DNA of 64,000 bases, from assembly GCA_016179685.1 (NCBI GenBank), contig JACPCR010000074.1:1-64000 (forward strand). Reading direction: 5' to 3'. Of this stretch, positions 33,350 to 41,326 are shown one piece after another; the stretch's first letter is position 1, and every line of letters begins with the position of its first letter. A program made the translations under genes and the position numbers. The DNA comes from Planctomycetota bacterium (GTDB lineage: Bacteria; Planctomycetota; PUPC01; JACPCR01). Under the pieces are notes generated by a model. The model saw nothing but the letters and a program-made list of their open reading frames with translations, was not told the DNA's origin and did not search any database.

Positions 33350-35035
33350 CTAAGGCGGGCTGGCGGCGGACTCAGGCTCGACCCCGCGTGAGCCCAGCAA
33401 CGTGCCTTGTGCCTCTTCGAGGTTGACCATGGCCTTTTGGACATCGAGCACGGCGCGGACGTAGAAGACCTCGGCGCGAAGAAGATCAACCTGGAACTCG
33501 AGGACGTCATGGGCCGTGGAACGCCCTACCTTGAGGAGTTCCTGCTCCGTTTCGAGCTTGACGAGCTGAAGCCGGCGTGCGGTCTCGGTGGCCCGAATGC
33601 GTTTCAGAGCGGTCCCAGCGGCGCGGATCGCACCTCGCACCTCGAGCGTGATGTCCTCCTCGAGTTGTTTGAAGAGGATGAGGGCCTGGGCCTTCTCCGC
33701 CTCTCGCCGCTTCCAGGCGCTTCGGCCCGATCGTAATCCCCAAGGCATCTCCACGGAGACGCCGACGGTCCAGTCGTAGAAATCCGTCGAGGCCAGGGAG
33801 TCTAAAGCGTTGCCCGGGTTCGTGGACACCCCATTCAGGCCGAACGAACCGGTGAGATCGAGCTGAGGGTAGCGGCTGTTCCGGGCCATCAACAGGGCAA
33901 TGTCCCGGTTCTCGAGGTCGAGGCGGGCGCTCAGGTAATCGGCCCGGTGTGCGAAGGCCCGCTGAAGGGCTGCCTCCGGATCGAGGGACACGACCGGTTC
34001 GAGTGGCGGCCGCGTGATGGGAACGAGCGGACCGCCGCGATGCCCCTCAATTTCGACGAGCCGCGTGAGGGAACGAAGTCGGTCCTCCGTGTCCTCGCTG
34101 GCCTGCTGGGCCAGGAGGATGCCTTCTTCACGCGAGGAGACCTCCGCCTCGGCCTGGACGACATCGCGGTCGGCCTGAACACCTGCTTGAACGCGGTCCC
34201 GAGTATTCTGCAGAAGCTGACGTGCCTGTCCGAGCGCCATTTCCTGGAACTGAAGCTGGTCGCGAGCGGCGACCAGGTCCCAATAGGTTTTCTCCGTCGC
34301 TGCGGCGACGGAGATGGCCTGGCGGCGGAACTCGAGCCGGCTGATGCCGAGCCGGTTTTCCGCCATGCGAAGGGGGCCCCGGTTGACAGCGGTCCCGCGC
34401 CCTTGGAGCAGCGGCTGGACCACCGAAACGCCCAGATCGCTCGTGTAGGCCGGGTCCACGGTCAAGAACGAGGAATTCGTGTCCGAGCGTGCGCTTTTCC
34501 AGTCCGTCCGGAGCGTGACGCCGGACGCCATTTTCCGCCGCACGCCCAAATCCAGATTCGCCATCTCCGCCTCGCGCACGGCCGCACCTTCCAGAACGCT
34601 GGTCGCCGGTGTCTTCGAATCGCCTCGCTGAAACGACCCGGTGAGGACCGCATCGAAAGCGGCTTGGGCCTGCTCGACCTCGTCACGGACGATTTCGGGG
34701 GAGAGGCTGGCGGCGCGGACTCGGAGGTTGTTTCGCATGGCCAAGAGGAGCGCCTCCCGCAGGGAGAGTTCCCGAAGGGAGAGGCCGACAGGGTCTGCCG
34801 ACTGGGCGGAGACGGACGCCGGGGCAGCCGCGGTGTCGGGTGTCGCCATCTCCTCGGGCCGAAGGATGCCGGCAGGGAAGAAGAAGAACAGGCCTGCCAG
34901 CACCCAGGTGGGTGGCGCGGCGCTCCTGCCCCGGGGACGCGCCTCCAAGGCGCGCCGGGCCGGCGAGTCGCGATCCCGGACAGGCTGCAAGGCAGGGGTT
35001 TCTTTTCGCACAAGCGTACGGAAGTACTTGTGCAC
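33350..35035 (-). CDS. TolC-family outer-membrane efflux/secretion channel
   Basis: Protein of up to 561 residues with the duplicated OEP/TolC layout. A signal-like segment (VLAGLFFFFPAGI, about 45-57) is followed by SLREALLLAMRNNLRVRAA, the usual first OEP helix, then two long coiled-coil halves, each with strands for the trimeric barrel (GSFGLNGVS, TVGVSVEMPWGLRSG). It should form the outer-membrane duct of an efflux pump or type I secretion system, but no inner-membrane pump or adaptor is adjacent. The reading frame begins with GTG inside a 23-pair palindrome (35003-35056), so the true start is probably further in. The gene follows YlbF in the same direction, 21 bases after its stop. Confidence 0.85.
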   Translation of the reverse strand: MHKYFRTLVRKETPALQPVRDRDSPARRALEARPRGRSAAPPTWVLAGLFFFFPAGILRPEEMATPDTAAAPASVSAQSADPVGLSLRELSLREALLLAMRNNLRVRAASLSPEIVRDEVEQAQAAFDAVLTGSFQRGDSKTPATSVLEGAAVREAEMANLDLGVRRKMASGVTLRTDWKSARSDTNSSFLTVDPAYTSDLGVSVVQPLLQGRGTAVNRGPLRMAENRLGISRLEFRRQAISVAAATEKTYWDLVAARDQLQFQEMALGQARQLLQNTRDRVQAGVQADRDVVQAEAEVSSREEGILLAQQASEDTEDRLRSLTRLVEIEGHRGGPLVPITRPPLEPVVSLDPEAALQRAFAHRADYLSARLDLENRDIALLMARNSRYPQLDLTGSFGLNGVSTNPGNALDSLASTDFYDWTVGVSVEMPWGLRSGRSAWKRREAEKAQALILFKQLEEDITLEVRGAIRAAGTALKRIRATETARRLQLVKLETEQELLKVGRSTAHDVLEFQVDLLRAEVFYVRAVLDVQKAMVNLEEAQGTLLGSRGVEPESAASPP

Positions 35036-35056
35036 TTCCGTACGCTTGTGCGAAAA
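35003..35056. repeat. Perfect 23-pair palindrome between ylbF-like and tolC-like genes
   Basis: Arms 35003-35025 and 35034-35056 are perfect reverse complements, 23 bases each, around ACTTGTGC. The inner part reads GAAGTAC-TTGT-GCACTTC, the family core with one change. The right arm touches the stop codon of the leftward YlbF-like gene. The T-rich end (TTTT at 35003) follows the stem when read leftward as TTTTCG complement, so a terminator-like reading is only weakly supported. Confidence 0.8.
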
Positions 35057-35398
35057 TCACTTCCCGTGGGGAGGCTGGAGAGCGGATTCCAGGGTACGGT
35101 AAACCTTGTTGACCAGTTCGGTGAAGTCCGCCTGGGCCCGCAAAAATTGCTGCACCAACTCATTCTGGCGAATCTGCGTCTCCACCTGGCTCATCCTTTC
35201 CTTCTGATGCGGGCTGATGGGACGGCCCGATTGGCGCTGCTCCTCGAAGCTCCGGGTGATGGCTTCATATTCCTCGAACAGCTTCCGCGTCTTCTCGTCG
35301 GAGAACACCTGCTGGCGGACCGCCGCGAGGCGTTGATAGCGCTCGTTCCCGATGATGGCCTTTCCCAAGAGGTCCGCCTGAGCGAGCACGTCTTTCAA
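35057..35398 (-). CDS. YlbF/YmcA family protein
   Basis: Small cytoplasmic all-helical protein of 113 residues. The pattern AQADLLGKAIIGNERYQRL, VFSDEKTRKLFEEYEAI and the C-terminal NELVQQFLRAQADFTELVNKVYRTLES match the Com_YlbF domain. In Bacillus, YlbF, YmcA and YaaT form a complex that adjusts RNase Y-dependent mRNA processing. In Gram-negative PVC bacteria homologues are known from genomes but their role is unclear. It is the first gene of a possible two-gene unit with tolC, broken by a strong palindrome. It is divergent from the ribonuclease R gene, which makes a link to RNA turnover tempting but unproven. Confidence 0.82.
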   Translation of the reverse strand: MKDVLAQADLLGKAIIGNERYQRLAAVRQQVFSDEKTRKLFEEYEAITRSFEEQRQSGRPISPHQKERMSQVETQIRQNELVQQFLRAQADFTELVNKVYRTLESALQPPHGK

Positions 35399-35607
35399 GT
35401 GGATGGGTCTCCTTCGGAAGGGCCAGAAACCGTCTCCCGAGCCTCAAGACCTGTGGAGAAGACTCGATTTTGGGCGTAGCATTGCCGCAAACCGTCCCTT
35501 TGGCGCGAACGGCCAGAACCGGGACAAGAAACGGCAAGCGCTCCGCCAACTCGTTTCATCGCAGCACGGAACGACTTTAGCCTTCGGGCCCTGCGATTTC
35601 AAGAGAC

Positions 35608-37761
35608 ATGGTGACTCCTGAAGAAATCCTGACGTTTCTGCACGTCCGGCGATACAAGCCCGTGCGATGGGCGGAATTGGTGCGGCACTTTGCCGTGCCG
35701 GAGGAGCAGAAAGCGGAGCTGGAAGGCCTTCTCCGACGGCTTCAGGAGCAGGGCCTCGTGGTGTGCACGGGTCGTGGTCGGCTGGGCCTGCCCAAGGCGC
35801 TGGACATGCTCGTCGGGACCCTGGAGGTGGCCTCAAACGGGTCCGCTTTTGTCATCCCGATTCAGGACGACGGCCTCGGAGACGTCTATGTTCCATCGGA
35901 CGAGTGCGGGACGGCGCTTCACGGGGATACGGTGGCCGTCCGTCTGCTGAAACGAGGCCGCAGGTCCGCCGGAGCACGCCATCGCTTCGGCCGAGTCGTA
36001 CGCGTGATACGCCGGGCGCATCCGACCCTTGTCGGGCTGTTCCAGCGGGGCCAGAAATATAGCTTCTTGATCCCGGACAACTCCCGAATCCCGCACGACG
36101 TGGTCATCGCGGAGGAGGACAGCGGGGGCGCCCGCCCGGGTGACCGCGTGGTGGTGCAGCTTCTCGATTGGACGGAGTCGCACCACAGGCCCGAAGGCGT
36201 CGTCATCGAGGTCCTCGGCCGGTCAGACGATCCTGCCGTGGACGCCCCGGCGGTCATCCGCGGGCTGCACCTTCCAGACGAGTTCTGCCGCCGGGCGCTC
36301 GAAGAGGCCCGGGCGTTCGGACGACGCGTCACGCCGGACGGCATGGAAGGCCGCATCGACCTCCGGTCGGCCGGAGTCGTGACGGTGGACCCGACGACGG
36401 CGCACGATTTCGATGACGGCGTCTCGCTCGAGGAGCGGCCCGGGGGCGGCTGGCGTCTGGGCGTCCACATCGCCGATGTCTCGCATTATGTGCGGCCGGA
36501 AACGGCCCTCGACGAGGAGGCACGGACGCGGGGCACGAGCGTTTACTTGCCCGGCAGGGCCATCCCCATGCTTCCACCGGAGCTGTCCAGCCATCTCTGC
36601 AGCCTCATCGAAGGCGAGGACCGCCTGACGAAGACCGTCTGGATCGATCTGGGGCCCGACGCCGCGGCGTCCCACGTCGAGATTCATCGGTCCGTCATCC
36701 GATCGGCCCGACGCCTCACCTACGACCAGGCCTCGGAGATGCTGGAATCCAGTGGCCATGGCGGGCCCGACGCCTCACTCGCCGCTCTCCTGAAGGAGAT
36801 GGAAAGGGTCGCCCTCGCCCTCCACCGGCGTCGGATGAAGCAGGGCGCCCTCGAGCTGGACATTCCCGAGCCGGAGCTGGAGCTGGCGGCGGACGGCAGC
36901 GTTCTGCGCGTGCGCCGGCGCGCCCGCAAGACGTCCCACCGGATCATCGAGGAGTTCATGTTGGCGGCGAACGAGGCCGTGTCCCAGTTCTGCCGGAGGC
37001 ACAGGCTGCCCTGCATGTTCCGGATACATGAGGAGCCGGACCCGGCCGAGCTGGAGGAATTCATGGACTTCCTCCTTCCCTGGGGCCACGTGCTGCCGCG
37101 TCCGCCGGACCGTTTCGACTTCCAGGAATTCCTGGCCAGAATCCGGGACAGGCCGGAGAGTTACCCGGTGAGCCTTGAATTGCTGAAATCCCTCCGCCAG
37201 GCGGAGTATTCGGCCCAATCCGTGCCGCATTATGCCCTGGCGATGGACCGCTATTGCCATTTCACCTCGCCGATCCGGCGATATCCGGACTTGCTCGTGC
37301 ATCGCATTCTGGACGACTTTTTCGATGGAAGCTTGAGCACGGAGAAGGAGCGCCATCGGCTGCAGGCTCTGCTGGAAGCCGTCGCGGGCCATTGCACGCT
37401 GACGGAGCGCCGGGCGGATGAGGCCGAGCGAGAACTGACGTGCTTGAAAGTCCTCCGATACCTGGAGAAACGGCGGGGTGATCGCCTGCCGGCCATGGTC
37501 GTGCGGCTGCGCCCTTTCGGCTTCTTCATCGAACTCGAGGACGCGTTGATCCAGGGCCTCGTCCCGCTTTCACGTTTGACGGACGACGACTACGAGCTGG
37601 ACGGGCGGCGGCATGCCTTCCGCGGCCGCATCACGGGCAGGACATACCGCCTGGGAGACCGGCTGGATGTGGTGGTGGACCGAGTGGACCTTTATAGGCG
37701 GCGGGTGGATTTCGTGCCGGTCAGTCCGGCCAAGCCATCCAGGCCGAAGCGGGACAGATAG
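35608..37761 (+). CDS. rnr: Ribonuclease R
   Basis: Processive 3'-5' exoribonuclease of 717 residues. It has an N-terminal winged-helix-like region (1-65), cold-shock OB domains (about 70-240), the RNB catalytic domain with VDPTTAHDFDDGVSL (260-274; D261, D267, D269 and D270 being the metal ligands), HIADVSHYV and the SPIRRYPDLLVHR block, and a C-terminal S1 domain (about 625-705) that starts GDRLPAMVVRLRPFGFFIEL. Length is slightly below the roughly 780-810 of Bacillus and E. coli RNase R, mainly because the basic tail is short (KPSRPKRDR). It degrades structured RNA, so the many stable 3' hairpins in this region would be natural substrates. It stands alone, divergent from ylbF. Confidence 0.93.
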   Translation: MVTPEEILTFLHVRRYKPVRWAELVRHFAVPEEQKAELEGLLRRLQEQGLVVCTGRGRLGLPKALDMLVGTLEVASNGSAFVIPIQDDGLGDVYVPSDECGTALHGDTVAVRLLKRGRRSAGARHRFGRVVRVIRRAHPTLVGLFQRGQKYSFLIPDNSRIPHDVVIAEEDSGGARPGDRVVVQLLDWTESHHRPEGVVIEVLGRSDDPAVDAPAVIRGLHLPDEFCRRALEEARAFGRRVTPDGMEGRIDLRSAGVVTVDPTTAHDFDDGVSLEERPGGGWRLGVHIADVSHYVRPETALDEEARTRGTSVYLPGRAIPMLPPELSSHLCSLIEGEDRLTKTVWIDLGPDAAASHVEIHRSVIRSARRLTYDQASEMLESSGHGGPDASLAALLKEMERVALALHRRRMKQGALELDIPEPELELAADGSVLRVRRRARKTSHRIIEEFMLAANEAVSQFCRRHRLPCMFRIHEEPDPAELEEFMDFLLPWGHVLPRPPDRFDFQEFLARIRDRPESYPVSLELLKSLRQAEYSAQSVPHYALAMDRYCHFTSPIRRYPDLLVHRILDDFFDGSLSTEKERHRLQALLEAVAGHCTLTERRADEAERELTCLKVLRYLEKRRGDRLPAMVVRLRPFGFFIELEDALIQGLVPLSRLTDDDYELDGRRHAFRGRITGRTYRLGDRLDVVVDRVDLYRRRVDFVPVSPAKPSRPKRDR

Positions 37762-37861
37762 GCCATGCCCCCGCGGCTCTTTCGTTCCATGTTCTTTCCT
37801 GGTAAAACAGCCTCCCGGTGTCATTGCAGCAGCAGTCTCGTTGTCAGGGAGAGGGATGCCG

Positions 37862-39133
37862 ATGACGCGTAAGACACTGGTGAAACTGGCTATCGAGGGC
37901 GGGCCTAAGGCCGTGACCTCCGTGTCGCCTCGGGCACCGAAACACGATCCGGCTGAACTGGAAGCGGTCGAACGCGTGCTCGCCCGGGGTCAGATTCCCT
38001 TTGTTCGGGGCCCGGAGGTCCTTCAACTCCGGAAGGAGTTCAGCCGCCTCTATGGGATGAAGTACTGTGTGACCACGTCGAGCGGAACGAGCGCCATCCA
38101 TACGGCCCTGGGATCGCTCGGCATAGGACGCGGCGACGAGGTGATCACGTCGCCCATTACGGATATGGGGACGCTCATCCCCATCCTGGCGCAGAACGCC
38201 GTGCCCATCTTCGCGGATGTAGACCCCGAAAGTCTGAACATCACGCCGGAGACCGTGGAGGCCCGTATCACACGCCATACCCGATGCATCCTGGTGGTCC
38301 ACCTGTATGGCAACCCGGTGGACATGCCTGGCCTGATGCGTCTCGCCCGCCGCCGACAGATTCTGGTGGTGGAGGACTTGGCCCAGGGTTATCTCTGCGA
38401 GATTGACGGGCGCTTGTGCGGAACCTTCGGCGACTGGGGCTGCTTCAGCCTCAACGACTCGAAGCACATTGGGGCCGGCGATGGCGGCATGCTGATCACG
38501 AACGACGCCCGGCTGGCCGATCGGGCGGACCTGTTCGCCGACAAGTGCTATGACCGGACCGGGGCTGGTCGGAAGCCTTTCTTCGCGCCCTACAATTACC
38601 GGATCAACCTCCTCGCTGCGGCCATAGCGGTCGAACAGCTTAAGAAGCTCCGGGGGCTGACGCGCCGGCGAAACCGCATTGGCGATCGCCTCACGGCTGG
38701 ATTAACCTCTCTGGCGGGCGTGCGGCCGCCCCGCATTCATCCGAAGGCGCGGTGCACCTACTGGTATTACGTCTTTCACGTGGACGAGAATCGGCTCGGC
38801 GCGTCCATCGAGGAATTTCAGGCGGCGATGCAGGCCGAGGGTGTCGCTGTGGCCCGGCACGGCACGAGCGTCCTCGAGTGGCCGCTCTTCCGTGAGAGGA
38901 AGTCGAATCGCCACGCGTGCGCCTGGGAGTGCCCCTTCTACAAGGGAAAGGTGGACTACCGCCTCGAACAGTACCCGGGCGTGCTTCAGGCGAAGGCATC
39001 GGCCATGCGCATGGGCATCTCCGAGCATATGTCCGCGGAAGAGGTGCGACAAGTCCTGAAGGCGTTCCAAAAGGTGACGGGCCACTTCTTGGGTCGGCGC
39101 GGGGCATCGGCTTCGCCGCCGCGCAGCGGCTAG
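37862..39133 (+). CDS. DegT/DnrJ/EryC1/StrS family PLP aminotransferase
   Basis: Fold-type I PLP enzyme of 423 residues of the sugar aminotransferase family, which aminates nucleotide-linked keto sugars or deoxysugars. TTSSGTSAIHTAL (71-83) is the phosphate-binding turn, VVEDLAQGY (169-177) supplies the PLP-ring aspartate D172, and SLNDSKHIGAGDGG (196-209) contains the Schiff-base lysine K201. The ending and the WECPFY region fit StrS-like glutamine:ketoinositol or related members, which transfer to scyllo-inosose; this is tentative. I chose the ATG at 37862 with GGGAGAGGG six bases upstream. No nucleotide-sugar genes are adjacent. Confidence 0.87.
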   Translation: MTRKTLVKLAIEGGPKAVTSVSPRAPKHDPAELEAVERVLARGQIPFVRGPEVLQLRKEFSRLYGMKYCVTTSSGTSAIHTALGSLGIGRGDEVITSPITDMGTLIPILAQNAVPIFADVDPESLNITPETVEARITRHTRCILVVHLYGNPVDMPGLMRLARRRQILVVEDLAQGYLCEIDGRLCGTFGDWGCFSLNDSKHIGAGDGGMLITNDARLADRADLFADKCYDRTGAGRKPFFAPYNYRINLLAAAIAVEQLKKLRGLTRRRNRIGDRLTAGLTSLAGVRPPRIHPKARCTYWYYVFHVDENRLGASIEEFQAAMQAEGVAVARHGTSVLEWPLFRERKSNRHACAWECPFYKGKVDYRLEQYPGVLQAKASAMRMGISEHMSAEEVRQVLKAFQKVTGHFLGRRGASASPPRSG

Positions 39134-39198
39134 CACACGTGTAAGGAAGCGCACCCGCACTGGCGGACTCGCCTGCTAGAGTGAAAGGAAACGAGACG

Positions 39199-39585
39199 AT
39201 GGCGAATCGAGAGAGCCTCGAGGATGCACTCGCCCGGCTGACGCGCGCGAACCCGCGCTACGCTCTGGAGGCCTACTATTTTCTTTACGAAGCCCTGGAC
39301 TTCACACAGAAGAAATTGGATCGCGAGGGACATGTGACCGGCAGGGAGCTGCTGGAAGGCATCCGGGCCCTCGCTCTGGAACAGTTCGGCCTCATGGCCC
39401 GGACCGTGCTCGAATCGTGGGGAGTCCAGACCACGGACGATTTCGGCGAGATGGTTTTCCTGCTCGTGTTGAACGACTTGCTGAAGAAGACGGACAAGGA
39501 CTGCCGGGACGATTTCCGGAACGTCTACGATTTCCGCGAGGCCTTCGACCAGGGCTACCAGATTTCGACGACGGAGGTGGAGTGA
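39199..39585 (+). CDS. Minf_1886 family protein
   Basis: Small conserved protein of 128 residues named after a Methylacidiphilum gene. It shows the family features YALEAYYFLYEALDF, GHVTGRELLEGIRALALEQFG and the DDFGEMVFLLV segment. The protein is soluble and mostly helical with a Tyr/Phe-rich core. Its function is unknown; the family occurs across Verrucomicrobia, Planctomycetes and allied phyla, which supports the taxonomic guess. A GAAAGGAAACGAG leader precedes the ATG at 39199, while a GTG at 39181 would lengthen it by six residues. A perfect 24-pair palindrome begins one base after its stop. Confidence 0.85.
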   Translation: MANRESLEDALARLTRANPRYALEAYYFLYEALDFTQKKLDREGHVTGRELLEGIRALALEQFGLMARTVLESWGVQTTDDFGEMVFLLVLNDLLKKTDKDCRDDFRNVYDFREAFDQGYQISTTEVE

Positions 39586-39586
39586 G

Positions 39587-39638
39587 GCTCATTTTCGGGG
39601 CCGGAAGTGCTCCCGCACTTCCGGCCCCGAAAATGAGC
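39587..39638. repeat. Perfect 24-pair AAGTGC-core palindrome one base after a stop codon
   Basis: Arms 39587-39610 and 39615-39638 are exact reverse complements. The centre reads GGAAGTGC-TCCC-GCACTTCC, and the outer half (starting GCTCATTTTC) is unique to this locus. It begins one base after the TGA of the Minf_1886 gene. No T tract follows, so a classical intrinsic terminator is not formed, although the stem would be extremely stable. Confidence 0.85.
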
Positions 39639-39796
39639 CAAGCCACGCTGTGGCGGCCTCAAACCGGCCATTCTTTGTCTCGTGCTCGTCCTCAAAATCA
39701 ACCGGGGAGTCCGCAGGTTCCCTGCCCCAGGGACAGGGAACCCAGAATCTCCCGCTGTAACTGCTGAGTGATCGTCACCGGAGGCCTGTTTCTGTG

Positions 39797-39994
39797 AGAC
39801 CCGTAGGGACGTCCGAAAATAGTTACACATGCTAAACGTAGACCGTTTACATACAACGGGTTATGCAAGGTGGCAACGTCAAGGACATTGCCACCCTACA
39901 GAGCAGCCCAGGGCATCAGTTCGCCGAAGCCCCGCGAAGGCGAACTCAGCCCTGGGAAGGGAAAGCGCATCAACCACAAGAGTCCCGTAGGGAC
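39797..39994. repeat. Structured intergenic element with three stacked hairpins and matching ends
   Basis: The element is bounded by CCCGTAGGGACG (about 39800) and CCCGTAGGGACG (39984-39995). Inside are GGTGGCAA/TTGCCACC (39869-39876 with 39888-39895), CCCAGGGC/GCCCTGGG (39907-39914 with 39949-39956), and, nested within the latter, AGTTCGCC/GGCGAACT (39918-39925 with 39939-39946). No reading frame of substance crosses it. The design resembles non-coding mobile or structural repeats seen in many environmental PVC-type genomes (recalled, not checked). It lies between the Minf_1886 gene and the 3' end of tatC. Confidence 0.6.
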
Positions 39995-40101
39995 GACAGA
40001 AGTTTTCGCTAAGGAGTTACCTCCCGTCTGCCGGGCCAGGCCGAGTGCAGACTCTCTGCGGCCTCTTGTCGGTCCAGCACGGCACGGAAGCAAGCCGCGC
40101 T

Positions 40102-41307
40102 TCATCCGGCTCCGGGCCTGCCGCCAGTTTCAACGGGGGGACGTGGTCGCAGCAGGATGCGAGAGACGTACAGGCCCACCTCGAAGAGCAGGATCGTGGG
40201 CAGGGCCAACATGGCCTGCGAGAAAGGGTCGGGGCCCGGCGTGAGAATGGCGGCCAGGATGAAGACAACGAGATAGATCAGACGCCGTTGCGAGGCGAGG
40301 CCAGCCGGGGTGACCAGATGGATTTGGGTCACCAGAATGATGACGAGCGGCATCTCGAACACCAAGCCGAAGGCGAGCATCAGCAGAATGGTCAGGTCCG
40401 CAAAGCTGCGGATGTCCCACATCACGATGGCCCAGTGGGCGTTCAGCTCGTAGAGGAACATGGAAAGGACGGGCAGAACGGCGAAGTAAGCGAAGGCGGC
40501 GCCCAGGACGAACAGAAAGATGAGGAAAAACAGGATCGGCTTGACGATGCGTCGTTCATGGGCATGGAGTCCCGGCCGGGTGAATTTCCAGAGGGAGTAG
40601 AGCAGGAACGGGGCGCCGGGGATGAGCCCGAAGAGGACTGCGGCCTTCATGATGACCATGAAGACGTCGAGGGGAGCAACGTTGATGGGACGGACGTCGA
40701 GGCCAGGCGGCTGGGTGGGGACCCGTGTGCGGAATCGCACGCTATGGTCGGGTGCGAGCCCGAGAATCTCACCATCGCTCCGAGCAGCGATCAGGGTGGG
40801 GCCATCGGCGGCGAACTGGACGTTCTGGACGCCGGGCACGAGTTCGTCCCATCGGAGACGGCCGGATTCGCTATCGAGCCAGGCGACTCTGCCATCCGCC
40901 GCGGCCAATGCGAGATGTTTCCCGTCGGGTGAAAGTGCGGCGTCGATGAGGTTTGATCCCGCCGAGTAGGTCCAGCCGGGCTGCCCGTCGGCTCGGCCCT
41001 GGTAAAGCGTGCGGCCGCGCAGGACGTAGTGGGTGCCGTCGGCCGAAACCCAGAGGTTTTTCCCGATCGGGAGAGGAGTCGCCGCCAGGCCGCTTCTCGG
41101 AAGGCTCGGATCGCGCTCCAGCGCCCAGCGGATGCCCTTTTCAATGGGAGCGAGGAGGGCGTCCACAACCTGTTTCTGGAACGCGAGGCCGACGACCACG
41201 GCCGCACCCCAGACGAGGAGCGGATAGAGGATGGCCTTTCTCAGCTCGGCCAGGTGATGGCCGAGCGGCTGAGGCTTCGAAGAATCCTGGTCCGCGCTTT
41301 CCGGCAT
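40102..41307 (-). CDS. tatC: Sec-independent translocase TatC with a propeller-like insertion in the first periplasmic loop
   Basis: Tat translocase core subunit of 401 residues against about 250 usually. HHLAELRK (17-24) and TM1 (about 27-45) are normal. The TatC body resumes at about 208 with NVAPLDVFMVIMKAAVLFG and continues to the end: HERRIVKPILFF, the FGLVFEMPLVI segment with the membrane glutamate E318, LASQRRLIYLVVFILAAILTPGPDPFSQ and FEVGLYVSRIL. E251 in HERR matches the E. coli loop glutamate of the signal-peptide site. Residues about 75-200 are extra and include two WD/PQQ-like repeats (ALSPDGKHLALAAADGRVAWLD and FAADGPTLIAARSDGEILGL, given here by their cores). By topology this part is periplasmic. 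It lies 19 bases after mobA in the same direction. Confidence 0.93.
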   Translation of the reverse strand: MPESADQDSSKPQPLGHHLAELRKAILYPLLVWGAAVVVGLAFQKQVVDALLAPIEKGIRWALERDPSLPRSGLAATPLPIGKNLWVSADGTHYVLRGRTLYQGRADGQPGWTYSAGSNLIDAALSPDGKHLALAAADGRVAWLDSESGRLRWDELVPGVQNVQFAADGPTLIAARSDGEILGLAPDHSVRFRTRVPTQPPGLDVRPINVAPLDVFMVIMKAAVLFGLIPGAPFLLYSLWKFTRPGLHAHERRIVKPILFFLIFLFVLGAAFAYFAVLPVLSMFLYELNAHWAIVMWDIRSFADLTILLMLAFGLVFEMPLVIILVTQIHLVTPAGLASQRRLIYLVVFILAAILTPGPDPFSQAMLALPTILLFEVGLYVSRILLRPRPPVETGGRPGAG

Positions 41308-41326
41308 AGGTTGGAGTCTTCGGTTG

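Noticed and set aside
33947..35479. Plus-strand frame of 510 codons opposite tolC and ylbF
   Set aside because: Crosses two minus-strand genes with strong family motifs and has none of its own.
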